Source of the DNA: Roseiflexus sp. RS-1 | GTDB lineage: Bacteria; Chloroflexota; Chloroflexia; Chloroflexales; Roseiflexaceae | Length of the DNA: 64,000 bases | NCBI RefSeq assembly: GCF_000016665.1 | Contig: NC_009523.1 | Location: 4,277,501 to 4,341,500, forward strand | Reading direction: 5' to 3' | Position numbers and translations under genes: made by a program | Shown here: piece by piece, positions 52,279 to 60,554 of the stretch | How positions within the stretch are numbered: the first letter of the stretch is position 1 | Layout of the letters: each line of letters starts with the position of its first letter | The notes under the pieces: model-generated | Told to the model about the DNA's origin: nothing | Seen by the model: the letters and a program-made list of their open reading frames with translations, nothing else | Databases searched by the model: none

Positions 52279-54027
52279 TTATACGTTGACGTAGCGCAGA
52301 CGCACCTCGATTGGCAAGCCGACGTCGTCACGGAGCACTGCTGCTTCCGCATGATCCAGCCCGGCGAAATGGGCATCGAGCGCAACCCGACCATCACGCA
52401 GCAGAATGACGCGATCCAGCGTTTCGTAGCAAAAATCGAGATCGTGGCTCACGATCAGGACACTCCGCTGCTGCAGCGCAAGATCGGCGATAAGACGCGC
52501 CAGGAGTGCAATGGCGGCATTGTCCAGCCCGGCTGTCGGTTCATCAAGCACCAGCAGCGGCGTGTCCATCGCCAGCACTGCCGCAATCGCAACCAGACGA
52601 CGGCGGGCAGGCGGCAGGTCATACGGATGTTCATCGATGACGTCCCGCAGTTCCAGCGCGTCGACGGCCCTTTCTGTCAGGGCATCGATCCGGTCGGGTG
52701 TAAAACCGAGATTACGCGGTCCGAAACGAACCTCCTCGCGCACCGTGCGGGCAAAGAGTTGATTGCGCACATCCTGAAAGACGATCCCAACATGCCGGGC
52801 GCAACGCGCGACTGTTGTTGTGCGCGTGTCCACGCCGCCAACCAGTGCGCGACCGTGCGATGGACGCAGTAAACCGTTCAGATGGCGCACCAGCGTGCTT
52901 TTGCCCGCGCCATTCCGACCGACCAGCGCAATGCGTTCGCCGCGTTGCAGTGTCAGCGAGACGCCACGCAATGCCTCGACGCCGTTCGGGTAGGTAAAAT
53001 GCACCTCATCGAGCGTGACAATCGGTTCGGCGTCAGGGACGCGGGGCGGCAACGCCAGGTTTCTGGCGCTGTCATTCGTCCGTATCATTGATGCGTGTGT
53101 GGCGCGGTCTGGTTCATTCGTGAGGCGGTTCTCGTCCTCTGCCATACGCAGCCCTTCCGCCAGATCCGCCATCGTGATCGGCAGCGGACGCTCCGACAGC
53201 CAGCGACCTTCAGCACGCGCGCGGTCAGCAATCCGTGTCGGTCGGGGCCACCCGATACCAGTCTCGCACAGACGTGGATCGGTCAACACGTCAGTCGGTG
53301 CGCCGTCGGCGATGATCGTACCCTGATCCAGCGCCACCACCCGGTCAGCCACGTCGGCGACCCATTCGAGGCGATGCTCAGCTACCAGAATCGTGATGCC
53401 CTGCTGAGCCAGCGAACGAAGCACGGCGCTCAATTCCATCATCGCGGGCGGGTCAAGCTGCATCGTTGGTTCATCGAGCGCCAGAACCGGCGGACGCATC
53501 GCCAGTGCAGCGGCAATGACCATGCGCTGCTGTTGACCGCCGGAGAGCGCGTAGGGCGAACGATCGCGCAACTGCTCAATACCAAGCGCACGGAGCGCCC
53601 ATTCCACACGCTCGATCATCTCAGGGCGCGGCACGCCCAGATTTTCCAGACCAAACGCCACCTCATCGTACACGGTGAACCGCGCGCCGGATATCTGGCT
53701 GAAGGCGTTACTGCCGACCAGCGCAACATGGCGCACCAGTTCGGCAATCGGGTGGTCGGCGACCGATACGCCATCGACAATCACATCACCGCTGAGCCGT
53801 CCCCGAAAAAAGTGCGGCACAAACCCGGCACACAGCGCGCAGAGCGTGCTTTTGCCCGCCCCTGCCTTGCCGATAATTGCACAGATCTGACCGGCAGGCA
53901 CAGCCAGTGTGACTGCGCGCAACGCCGGTCTGGAAGCGCCAGCATAGGTAAACGTGGCGTCACGCAGCATGATGATCGAGTTCGTTGCTGAACAATCGGA
54001 CATATGGTTATTGATTACAGAAGGCAT
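52279..54027 (-). CDS. ECF transporter ATPase, two ABC domains fused
   Basis: A 582-residue fused EcfA. Domain 1: Walker A IIGKAGAGKSTLCALCAG, signature YALSGGQQQRMVIAAALAM, Walker B VLALDEPTMQLDP. Domain 2: LVGRNGAGKSTLVRHLNG, Walker B LLVLDEPTAGLD and VLIVSHDLDF. The second signature is degenerate: YDLPPARRRLVAIAAV takes the place of LSGGQ, so one of the two ATP sites is altered. It drives vitamin or metal uptake together with EcfT and the S component upstream. A 400-base repeat array separates it from ecfT. Confidence 0.9.
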   Translation of the reverse strand: MPSVINNHMSDCSATNSIIMLRDATFTYAGASRPALRAVTLAVPAGQICAIIGKAGAGKSTLCALCAGFVPHFFRGRLSGDVIVDGVSVADHPIAELVRHVALVGSNAFSQISGARFTVYDEVAFGLENLGVPRPEMIERVEWALRALGIEQLRDRSPYALSGGQQQRMVIAAALAMRPPVLALDEPTMQLDPPAMMELSAVLRSLAQQGITILVAEHRLEWVADVADRVVALDQGTIIADGAPTDVLTDPRLCETGIGWPRPTRIADRARAEGRWLSERPLPITMADLAEGLRMAEDENRLTNEPDRATHASMIRTNDSARNLALPPRVPDAEPIVTLDEVHFTYPNGVEALRGVSLTLQRGERIALVGRNGAGKSTLVRHLNGLLRPSHGRALVGGVDTRTTTVARCARHVGIVFQDVRNQLFARTVREEVRFGPRNLGFTPDRIDALTERAVDALELRDVIDEHPYDLPPARRRLVAIAAVLAMDTPLLVLDEPTAGLDNAAIALLARLIADLALQQRSVLIVSHDLDFCYETLDRVILLRDGRVALDAHFAGLDHAEAAVLRDDVGLPIEVRLRYVNV

Positions 54028-54044
54028 CGCGCCTGGAACTATTG

Positions 54045-54396
54045 ATGGTCTTAGAATAAATAATCCGCTATAGCCCGCGCAGGCGGGCTTTGCCTCGCCT
54101 AGCCGAGGGCTTATGGTCTTTGAATAAATAATCCGCTACAGCCCGCGCAGGCGGGCTTTGCCTTGCCTAGCCGAGGGCTTATGGTCTTTGAGTAAATAAT
54201 CCGCTATAGCCCGCGCAGGCGGGCTTCGCCTTGCCTAGCCGAGGGCTTCAGCCCGACGGCTAGCGCGGGATAGCGGATTTATTTCTCAATCTTCATCAGC
54301 CCCACGGCTAGCGCGGTATAGCGGAATAAATTCTCAATCTCCATCAACCCCACGGCACGAGGCGCATACCGGACTTACTTATGCCTCAATCTTCAT
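54045..54396. repeat. array of REP-like half units (copy D)
   Basis: Three left halves in direct repeat (each starting ATGGTCTTTGA or ATGGTCTTAGA and ending GCCGAGGGCTT, period about 68 bases) lead into one full element ending TTATTTCTCAATCTTCAT, then two right halves (CCCCACGGC ... CTCAATCTCCAT / CTCAATCTTCAT). The array lies between ecfA and ecfT. This is not a CRISPR because there are no unique spacers. Confidence 0.9.
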
Positions 54397-54449
54397 CGAT
54401 AGTTCACAACGCGCATCGATCGCCATGCGGTCTTCACAAAACACAACGA

Positions 54450-55235
54450 TCATCCTGCTATCGCCGCAACCACACGCCACACCACCAGCGCTGCCAGCAT
54501 CCCCAGCAGCACCATCCGTGCAATGCGTTCCACCGGCGGATCGGGAATATCACGGATCCAGGTCTTGGGTCCGGGAGCATTGAACGCGCGCGACTCGATC
54601 GCCATGGCACGTTCCTCCGCTTCAATCAGGGCGCCGACGATTAAGGGACTGACCAGCGGAACAACCCCGCGGATGCGTTGCAACACGCTGCCTTCGGTTT
54701 CCAGCCCACGCGCCCGCTGCGCTTCAGCCACACCCACGGCGCGCTCGCTGATTGCCGGAATGAGTTGCAGCGCCACCAGCAAGATATACCCAACCGAACG
54801 CGGCATGCCGCTTTGCGTGAGCGCCTGCACCAGCATGCCCGGATGCGTGGTCTGGAATAACAACAACGGCGCCCCGGCGACGATCAGCAGCCGACTGCCG
54901 GTATTGAGCGCGAACTCAAGCCCGGCGCGGCGGAACAGCAGTGGTCCAACCGCAACAGTTGTCGGATCGGGGCTGGGGAAGAACAACCCCTGAACCAGCA
55001 CGAGCGAGATCAGCACCGGCAGCAACGTCTTCAGCAGGATCTCCAGGAACCGCCACCCGACCGCTGACGCGAACGCCAGCGGAAGGAGCGTTCCGATCAG
55101 CAGGGCAATCCCTGTCAGCGGCGCCGGGAGCAGGAACGTTGCGCCAACCAACAGCACCACGCCGGTTCCTTTCGTCAGCGGGTTGCGGCGCTGGAGAAAA
55201 CCGGCACGATCGATGAAAAGACCGGTGCGGTGCAT
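54450..55235 (-). CDS. ecfT: ECF transporter transmembrane component EcfT
   Basis: About 261 residues. Helices include NPLTKGTGVVLLVGATFLLP and ALLIGTLLPLAFASAVGW. The coupling helices carry the EcfT motifs AEAQRARGLETEGS (A-R-G) and AIESRAFNAPGPKTWI (S-R-A-F variant). It links S component and ATPases. ATG 55235 lies 12 bases after the S-component stop. Confidence 0.88.
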   Translation of the reverse strand: MHRTGLFIDRAGFLQRRNPLTKGTGVVLLVGATFLLPAPLTGIALLIGTLLPLAFASAVGWRFLEILLKTLLPVLISLVLVQGLFFPSPDPTTVAVGPLLFRRAGLEFALNTGSRLLIVAGAPLLLFQTTHPGMLVQALTQSGMPRSVGYILLVALQLIPAISERAVGVAEAQRARGLETEGSVLQRIRGVVPLVSPLIVGALIEAEERAMAIESRAFNAPGPKTWIRDIPDPPVERIARMVLLGMLAALVVWRVVAAIAG

Positions 55236-55246
55236 GGGAGCGAAAA

Positions 55247-55843
55247 CTACCGTTGCTGGATATTGCCGAAGCGTGCCAGCAATCGTCTGGGCAACGCGCT
55301 GATGATTGCCCACACGACAAGGTATGTGATGGTTTTGTCAAGCGGATCGGAAACCGCGCCCTGGGCAAATGATGCTCCCAGCACACTTGCCCCAAGGTTC
55401 TGGAACATGGCTACCAGCACATCCGTGCCCCCGCCGGTCACACCGCCAAACACATATGTTGCAATCGGCGCCGAGATCGCCGCCGCCACAATTCCGGTCA
55501 GCACCCCAAAGAGTGCCATTTTCCACCATGACTGCGCAGCGCCATACTGCCCGGCATACCCGGCGATCAGGCCGATTACCGCTGCAACCGCGGCAAATGG
55601 CAACGCGGATGGTGCCAGTGTCAATCCCCAGATGATATTGGCGAGCAAACCGGTGATCGCTCCCGCCAGCGGTCCCAGCAGAACGCCAACCAGCACGGTG
55701 CCGATCGAATCGAGATAGATCGGCAGCTTCAGAATACTCTGCACCAACTGACCCAATGCTACGTTGATCGCAATGGCAATCGGGATCAATGCCAGCGCAG
55801 TGCTGCTCAATCCGCCACGTTGCGATGTTGTTGAGGTGGCCAT
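55247..55843 (-). CDS. ECF transporter S component (substrate unknown)
   Basis: A 198-residue protein with six hydrophobic helices, e.g. ALALIPIAIAINVALGQLVQ, LDSIGTVLVGVLLGPLAGAI and MALFGVLTGIVAAAISAPIA. The GPLAGAITG-type turn is common in S components. The substrate cannot be told from the sequence. The gene is first in the operon S-T-(array)-A. ATG 55843 has GAGGAG just before it. Confidence 0.8.
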   Translation of the reverse strand: MATSTTSQRGGLSSTALALIPIAIAINVALGQLVQSILKLPIYLDSIGTVLVGVLLGPLAGAITGLLANIIWGLTLAPSALPFAAVAAVIGLIAGYAGQYGAAQSWWKMALFGVLTGIVAAAISAPIATYVFGGVTGGGTDVLVAMFQNLGASVLGASFAQGAVSDPLDKTITYLVVWAIISALPRRLLARFGNIQQR

Positions 55844-55910
55844 TGTCTCCTCGCTTTGTTTCAAAGGCGTGCGTCTTTTCCTGCCGTGCCGATCATATGA
55901 TGAGGTGTGT

Positions 55911-55923
55911 TGTCAATTTGACA
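55911..55923 (-). promoter_or_regulatory. palindromic operator candidate, ECF operon
   Basis: TGTCAATTTGACA is a perfect 13-base palindrome (TGTCAA-T-TTGACA) located right at the predicted transcription start, nine bases from the -10. That position suits a repressor that reports on the imported vitamin or metal. I cannot name the regulator. Confidence 0.55.
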
Positions 55924-55931
55924 CTAAAAAC

Positions 55932-55959
55932 AGTATAGCACATCGCTCCCAGGCGTCAA
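55932..55959 (-). promoter_or_regulatory. promoter of the ECF operon
   Basis: On the minus strand TTGACG (55954-55959), 16 bases, TATACT (55932-55937), with TGC extending the -10. The leader to the ATG is about 80 bases. Confidence 0.7.
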
Positions 55960-56088
55960 CTGACCATGAATGCGCAGGTTTCCATGATGGCGCCATCGAC
56001 GAATGTCTCTCGTTAGCGTCTGGCGAACCTGTGCTATGATGGGCGGCATACCATACTGGTTCGATTGCATACCAGCAAGAGGGCAACA

Positions 56089-56742
56089 ATGAAGTCGGCT
56101 CTATTCGTCTGGGGAGGATGGGAAGGTCACGAGCCAAAGCAGTGCGTCGATATATTTGCGCCACTGCTGCGCGCCGAGGGGTACGAGATCACGATCAGCG
56201 ATACGCTCGATTCGTACCTCGACCGCGAACGTATGCACTCCTATAGTCTTATCGTTCAGGTCTACACGATGGCGACGATCACGCGCGAGCAAGAACAAGG
56301 GCTTCTGGAGGCGATCGCAAGCGGGGTCGGGTTCGCCGGATGGCACGGCGGTATGGCTGACGCATTCCGCCAGAGCACCGACTATCAGTTCATGGTCGGC
56401 GGTCAGTGGGTCGCGCATCCCGGTAATATCATCGACTATACGGTGAATATCACCAACCACGATCACCCTATCACCGCCGGATTGAACGACTTTCGCATGC
56501 ACTCCGAGCAGTACTACATGCACGTCGATCCGGGCAACCATGTGCTGGCGACGACAACGTTCAGCGGCGAGTACTGCCCGTGGATCGAAGGCGTGGTCAT
56601 GCCGGTGGTCTGGACGAAAATGTGGGGGAAAGGTCGCGTCTCGTACTGCTCACTCGGCCACGTGGCGCGCGATTTCGACGTACCCGAAGCGCGCGAACTG
56701 GTGCGGCGCGGTATGCTCTGGGCAAGTCGGGTTGAAGGTTGA
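56089..56742 (+). CDS. ThuA-like protein (trehalose utilisation family)
   Basis: A 217-residue protein of the ThuA/glutamine-amidotransferase-like fold: [60 protein letters not shown] and [20 protein letters not shown]. The family acts in sugar catabolism with Gfo/Idh/MocA enzymes; the exact reaction is not settled. It is the first gene of a three-gene group, with a possible extended -10 (TGCTATGAT) at 56032-56040. Confidence 0.85.
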   Translation: MKSALFVWGGWEGHEPKQCVDIFAPLLRAEGYEITISDTLDSYLDRERMHSYSLIVQVYTMATITREQEQGLLEAIASGVGFAGWHGGMADAFRQSTDYQFMVGGQWVAHPGNIIDYTVNITNHDHPITAGLNDFRMHSEQYYMHVDPGNHVLATTTFSGEYCPWIEGVVMPVVWTKMWGKGRVSYCSLGHVARDFDVPEARELVRRGMLWASRVEG

Positions 56743-56757
56743 ATGCGAGGAATCATC

Positions 56758-57864
56758 ATGATCACTCCTGTCCACGTCGGCATCATCGGCTGCGGGAATA
56801 TCAGCGGCATCTATCTGGAAAACAGCAAAATCTTCGACGCGATCGATGTTGTTGCGGTCGCGGATATCGATCCGGATCGGGCGCGGGATCGCGCGACACA
56901 GTACGGAATCCCGAAAGCGTGCAGCGTTGAGGAATTGCTTGCCGATCCCGACATCGATCTGGTCGTGAACCTGACCACCCCCGACGCCCATGGACCGGTG
57001 GCGCTGGCAGTGCTGAACGCCGGCAAGCACGTCTACAACGAAAAACCGCTCGCCGTCACGCGCGACGAAGCCCGTGCGCTCCTCGATCTCGCCGCACAGA
57101 AAGGCTTGCGTGTCGGGTGCGCTCCTGATACGTTCCTTGGCGGTGGATTGCAGACCTGTCGTAAGTTGATCGACGATGGCTGGATCGGGGAGCCGATCGG
57201 AGCAACCGCGTTCATGATGAGTCATGGTCCCGAAAGCTGGCACCCAAACCCGACCTTTTTCTACCAGCCTGGCGGTGGTCCGATGTTCGATATGGGTCCC
57301 TACTACCTCACCGCCCTGTGCGTGTTGCTTGGTCCGGTGCAGCGCGTGACCGGCTCGGCGCGCATTTCCTTCACCGAACGAACGATCACCAATGAGTACA
57401 ACTATGGCGACAAGATTCAGGTCAACACACCCACACACGTTGCCGGTACGCTCGATTTCGCCTCTGGTGCGATCGCAACGATCATCACCAGTTTCGATGT
57501 CTGGGCGTCGCAATTGCCGCGCATCGAGATCTACGGCTCGCACGGCACACTGAGCGTGCCGGATCCGAACACCTTCGACGGACCGGTGTGGTTGCGTCGG
57601 GCAGGTGCACGTGAATGGTCATCCATCCCGCTGTCGCACGGTTTTACTCGCAACAGTCGCGGTATCGGTGTGGCTGATATGGCAACCGCGATCCGGTTGG
57701 GGCGACCACACCGCGCCTCCGGCGAACTGGCGTACCACGTGCTCGACATTATGCACGCCATTCACGATGCCTCGCGTGAAGGGCGTCATATCACCCTGCG
57801 CAGCACGATGACCCGTCCGGCGCCACTGCCGACCGGTCTTGGTGAACGGAGCGTAGACCCATAG
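56758..57864 (+). CDS. Gfo/Idh/MocA-family oxidoreductase
   Basis: A 368-residue NAD(P)-dependent sugar or cyclitol dehydrogenase. Rossmann start [14 protein letters not shown], then [20 protein letters not shown], the catalytic [20 protein letters not shown] (EKP) and [20 protein letters not shown]. It would oxidise a sugar produced in the same pathway as ThuA. ATG 56758 has GAGGA before it. It lies 15 bases from the ThuA stop and 9 bases from the PfkB gene. Confidence 0.92.
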   Translation: MITPVHVGIIGCGNISGIYLENSKIFDAIDVVAVADIDPDRARDRATQYGIPKACSVEELLADPDIDLVVNLTTPDAHGPVALAVLNAGKHVYNEKPLAVTRDEARALLDLAAQKGLRVGCAPDTFLGGGLQTCRKLIDDGWIGEPIGATAFMMSHGPESWHPNPTFFYQPGGGPMFDMGPYYLTALCVLLGPVQRVTGSARISFTERTITNEYNYGDKIQVNTPTHVAGTLDFASGAIATIITSFDVWASQLPRIEIYGSHGTLSVPDPNTFDGPVWLRRAGAREWSSIPLSHGFTRNSRGIGVADMATAIRLGRPHRASGELAYHVLDIMHAIHDASREGRHITLRSTMTRPAPLPTGLGERSVDP

Positions 57865-57873
57865 AGGACGCCT

Positions 57874-58854
57874 ATGATCGACGTTGTTTCAATGGGTGAA
57901 CTGCTGGTGGAGTTTGTGGCGACCGTCCCAAATACGCCACTCGCCGACGTGCCGGGTTTCATCAAGGCGCCCGGCGGCGCGCCCGCCAATGTTGCCGTCG
58001 GTCTGCAACGCCTGGGGCTTCGGGCACGCTTCGTCGGCAAGGTCGGCGACGATCCATTCGGCGTTTATCTGCGCGACAGCCTGGCGCGCGAAGGGGTCGA
58101 TACGCGCTTCCTGCTGGTCGACCGCACCGCGCGCACGACTGCCGTCTTTGTTGCAGTATGGGACGATGGACGCAAGGATCTCTGCTTCTACCGCAATCCT
58201 GGCGCCGATATGCTCCTCTCGCCGGATGAGATCGACGCGCGTCTATTCGACGGTGCGCGCTGCTTCCACTTCGGTTCGATCGGGTTCATCGACGAACCAT
58301 GCGCCTCAGCGCAGCGTCGCGCGCTCGACATTGCCCGCGCGCGCGGGTTGATGATCACCTTCGATCCGAACTATCGCCCGACCCTCTGGCGCGACGCCAG
58401 CATTGCGCAAAACGTCATCCAGGACTCATTTCAATATTGCCATCTTGCCAAAATCAGTGAAGAGGAGTGGGAAATCGCAACCGGCACACGCGACCTCGAT
58501 GCCGGCATTGCAGCAGTGCTGGCGCGCGGCGTCGAACTGCTCGTGATCACGCGGGGACCGCGTGGCGCCATTGCGACCAACGGCGACTACCGTATTGAAC
58601 TCGAACCGCCGACCGTGCCGGTTGTGGAAACGACCGGCGCGGGTGACGGATTTATGGCAGCGATGATCACCCGCCTGCTGCCGGAACGTGAACGTCTTGG
58701 ATCATTGACGCGCGTTGACCGCAACATCGTGCGTGAGGCGCTGACATTCGCTAATGCTGTCGGTGCGTTGACCTGCACCAGACCGGGAGCAATCCCCGCA
58801 TTACCGACGCGCGTCGAAGTCGAACAGTTCATGGCGCGTCAGGGGAACCGTTGA
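57874..58854 (+). CDS. PfkB-family sugar kinase (fructokinase-like)
   Basis: A 326-residue ribokinase-fold kinase. Sugar site VVSMGELLVEFVATVPN and GFIKAPGGAPANVAVGLQRL (first PfkB signature), YRNPGADMLLSPDEID, and the second signature ETTGAGDGFMAAMITRLL with the catalytic Asp. Closest in pattern to bacterial fructokinases and 2-keto-3-deoxygluconate kinases. With ThuA and the dehydrogenase it forms a sugar-catabolic operon. Confidence 0.9.
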   Translation: MIDVVSMGELLVEFVATVPNTPLADVPGFIKAPGGAPANVAVGLQRLGLRARFVGKVGDDPFGVYLRDSLAREGVDTRFLLVDRTARTTAVFVAVWDDGRKDLCFYRNPGADMLLSPDEIDARLFDGARCFHFGSIGFIDEPCASAQRRALDIARARGLMITFDPNYRPTLWRDASIAQNVIQDSFQYCHLAKISEEEWEIATGTRDLDAGIAAVLARGVELLVITRGPRGAIATNGDYRIELEPPTVPVVETTGAGDGFMAAMITRLLPERERLGSLTRVDRNIVREALTFANAVGALTCTRPGAIPALPTRVEVEQFMARQGNR

Positions 58855-58898
58855 CGGTTGCCGCCAGGATCGCAGCGGCAGCAGCGTGCGACTGCGTT

Positions 58899-59160
58899 AT
58901 GGTCTTTGAGTACATAATCCGCTCTAGCCCGCGCAGGCGGGCTTCGCCCTGCATAGCCGAGGGCTTATGGTCTTTGAGTACATAATCCGCCACAGCCCGC
59001 GCAGGCGGGCTTCGCATTCCATAGCCGAGGGCTTCAGCCCCACGGCAAGGGCGCATACCAGATTTATTTCTCAATCTCCATCAGCCCCACGGCTAGCGCG
59101 GTATAGCGGAATACATTCTCAATCTCCATTAGCCCGACGGCGCCAGGCGCATACCGGATG
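58899..59160. repeat. REP-like elements, copy E (partial array)
   Basis: One left half (ATGGTCTTTGAGTACATAAT to GAGGGCTT), then a full element starting ATGGTCTTTGAGTACATAAT, then two right halves ending CTCAATCTCCAT and CATACCGGATG. The last right half is interrupted by the element at 59161 and resumes as GCTCAATCTCCATCA at 59332. Confidence 0.85.
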
Positions 59161-59328
59161 ATAGCAGTTCTCACAGAGGTTGAACCTGGTGGACGAGGTT
59201 GAACACTCCCGGAATCGCACGCTCCACGCGGCGACCGAAATGAATTTCGGTCTACACTCCGCCAGCGGCGGGCGCCTTGTGCGACACGACGGATAGGAAT
59301 AATGGTCAATGCATCTGAGAACTGCTAT
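59161..59328. mobile_element. 168-bp MITE-like element nested in a REP unit
   Basis: ATAGCAGTTCTCA (59161-59173) and TGAGAACTGCTAT (59316-59328) are perfect 13-bp terminal inverted repeats. The interior has no gene but includes ACCGAAAT-GA-ATTTCGGT, a strong hairpin. The flanking REP sequence is split by the insertion. Confidence 0.75.
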
Positions 59329-59344
59329 AAATGCTCAATCTCCA

Positions 59345-59986
59345 TCACGCGCTGCTGCCAGCAATGCCCAGCCGCTGTGCATCGGCGCGCAGTCCTTCGA
59401 TAACATGCCCGATAACCTCATCGAGCGGCATACCAAGCGCTTCCGCATTGTGAATAATCTCATCACGGCTCACGGCGCGCGCGAACGCTTTGTCCTTCAT
59501 CTTCTTCCGCACCGCCGTCACATCGACCTCAAACACGCTCTTCGTTGGACGGACGAGCGCAACCGCAACCACAAAACTCGACAGTTCATCAACCGCTGCC
59601 AGCGTCTTCTCCAGCAGCGTTTCGCGCCCAACGCCGCTATAATTCGCGTGCGACAGAATAGCGCGACACACCTCCGGCGACCAGCCCTGCAGACGCAGAT
59701 ACGTGACGCCGACGAACGGATGCATCTGCAACGGCGGCTCGGTGACCTGCCCGGACAGGATGGCTTCAGACGCGGCAGTTGTATGCTCACCGGGCGGGGG
59801 CATCTGCGGATAGCGCTCGAAATCCATATCGTGCAGCAGCCCGATCGCCCCCCACAGATCGGGATCACCGCCGCTCAAATGCGCAAAGTGACGCATCGAC
59901 GCAGCAACGGCATAACAGTGCTTCCGCAGTTGTTCCCCCTGCACCCACTCGTGCAGGATCGCTAATGCGCGATCAGTGTACGTCAC
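59345..59986 (-). CDS. HD-domain phosphohydrolase-like protein
   Basis: A 213-residue protein with the HD pattern: QLRKHCYAVAASMRHFAH (H), GLLHDMDFERYP (HD), GEHTTAASEAIL and AVDELSSFVVAVALV (final D). Members hydrolyse phosphates of nucleotides or cyclic dinucleotides, but this variant (often annotated HDIG/hydrolase) has no assigned substrate. It starts with GTG, overlapping the stop of the deleted HepT gene. Confidence 0.82.
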   Translation of the reverse strand: MTYTDRALAILHEWVQGEQLRKHCYAVAASMRHFAHLSGGDPDLWGAIGLLHDMDFERYPQMPPPGEHTTAASEAILSGQVTEPPLQMHPFVGVTYLRLQGWSPEVCRAILSHANYSGVGRETLLEKTLAAVDELSSFVVAVALVRPTKSVFEVDVTAVRKKMKDKAFARAVSRDEIIHNAEALGMPLDEVIGHVIEGLRADAQRLGIAGSSA

Positions 59987-60138
59987 GAGTCCCTCCGTTC
60001 CGACGAGTTGGCAGGCTCCAGCATATGCACCAGGTGTTCGATCATCTTACGCAATGCAGGTACATCACGTGTCGCCGCCTCCCGGACAATATCCCTGTTA
60101 ATCAAAATATCGCGTAGACGCTCAACAGGACGTCTCAT
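59983..60138 (-). pseudogene. HepT-like toxin with most of the core deleted (locus 3)
   Basis: Only 51 residues remain. MRRPVERLRDIL is a standard HepT N-terminus and INRDIVREAATRDVPALRKM is a standard C-terminus; the ~65 residues between, including the Rx4HxY catalytic motif, are absent without a frameshift. The ATG overlaps the MntA stop (ATGA). It cannot be an active RNase. Confidence 0.75.
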
Positions 60139-60431
60139 AGCGTCACCGCTTCGCTGAGAATCTCCTCGCGCAGACGCGCCTTGAGACCCTGTTCGGTGAC
60201 GACATCGACCCGGCAACCCAGAAGCTGTTCAAGATCATACTGCAAGCCGCCCAGATCGAGGAGCGAGCGTCCCGGCTCCATCTGCACCAGAACGTCAATA
60301 TCACTTTGCTCATCGGCATCGCCGCGCGCCACGGAGCCGAACACGCGCACATTCCGTGCACCGTGCTTTGCCGCAAGCGCCAGAATGTCAGCGCGCTTTT
60401 CTTTGACCAGTTCCGCCAGCGTCGTCGCCAT
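60135..60431 (-). CDS. MntA-type nucleotidyltransferase antitoxin (locus 3)
   Basis: A 98-residue protein. ARNVRVFGSVARGDADEQSD followed by IDVLVQM gives the complete GSx10DxD motif, and CRVDVVTEQGLKARLREEIL is the usual C-terminus. It is intact although its partner is deleted. ATG 60431 is the family-like start; the frame extends to 60467. Confidence 0.88.
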   Translation of the reverse strand: MATTLAELVKEKRADILALAAKHGARNVRVFGSVARGDADEQSDIDVLVQMEPGRSLLDLGGLQYDLEQLLGCRVDVVTEQGLKARLREEILSEAVTL

Positions 60432-60484
60432 TGTCGCTCTCCCGTCATTCTTCACCACACGTATCATTGCTCATACCAATCTTT

Positions 60485-60554
60485 CGTTCTCACTTCTCAC
60501 TTCTCACTTCTCGGTTCCTGGTTCCTGGTTCTCGGTTCTCAGTTCTTAGTTCTC
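60485..60554. repeat. heptanucleotide tandem repeat, 10 units (minus-strand sense)
   Basis: Units are GGTTCTC, AGTTCTC, ACTTCTC and GGTTCCT, the complement of the GAGAACY/AGGAACY set. The last codons and stop of the RlmB-type gene lie inside it. Confidence 0.95.

Noticed and set aside
54045-54396. Possible CRISPR array
   Set aside because: The period of ~68 bases is full-length repeat with no unique spacers, and units are halves of the REP-like element.
55844-55925. Vitamin riboswitch (TPP, cobalamin or FMN type) before the S component
   Set aside because: The leader is only about 80 bases and lacks the conserved cores; a DNA operator fits better.
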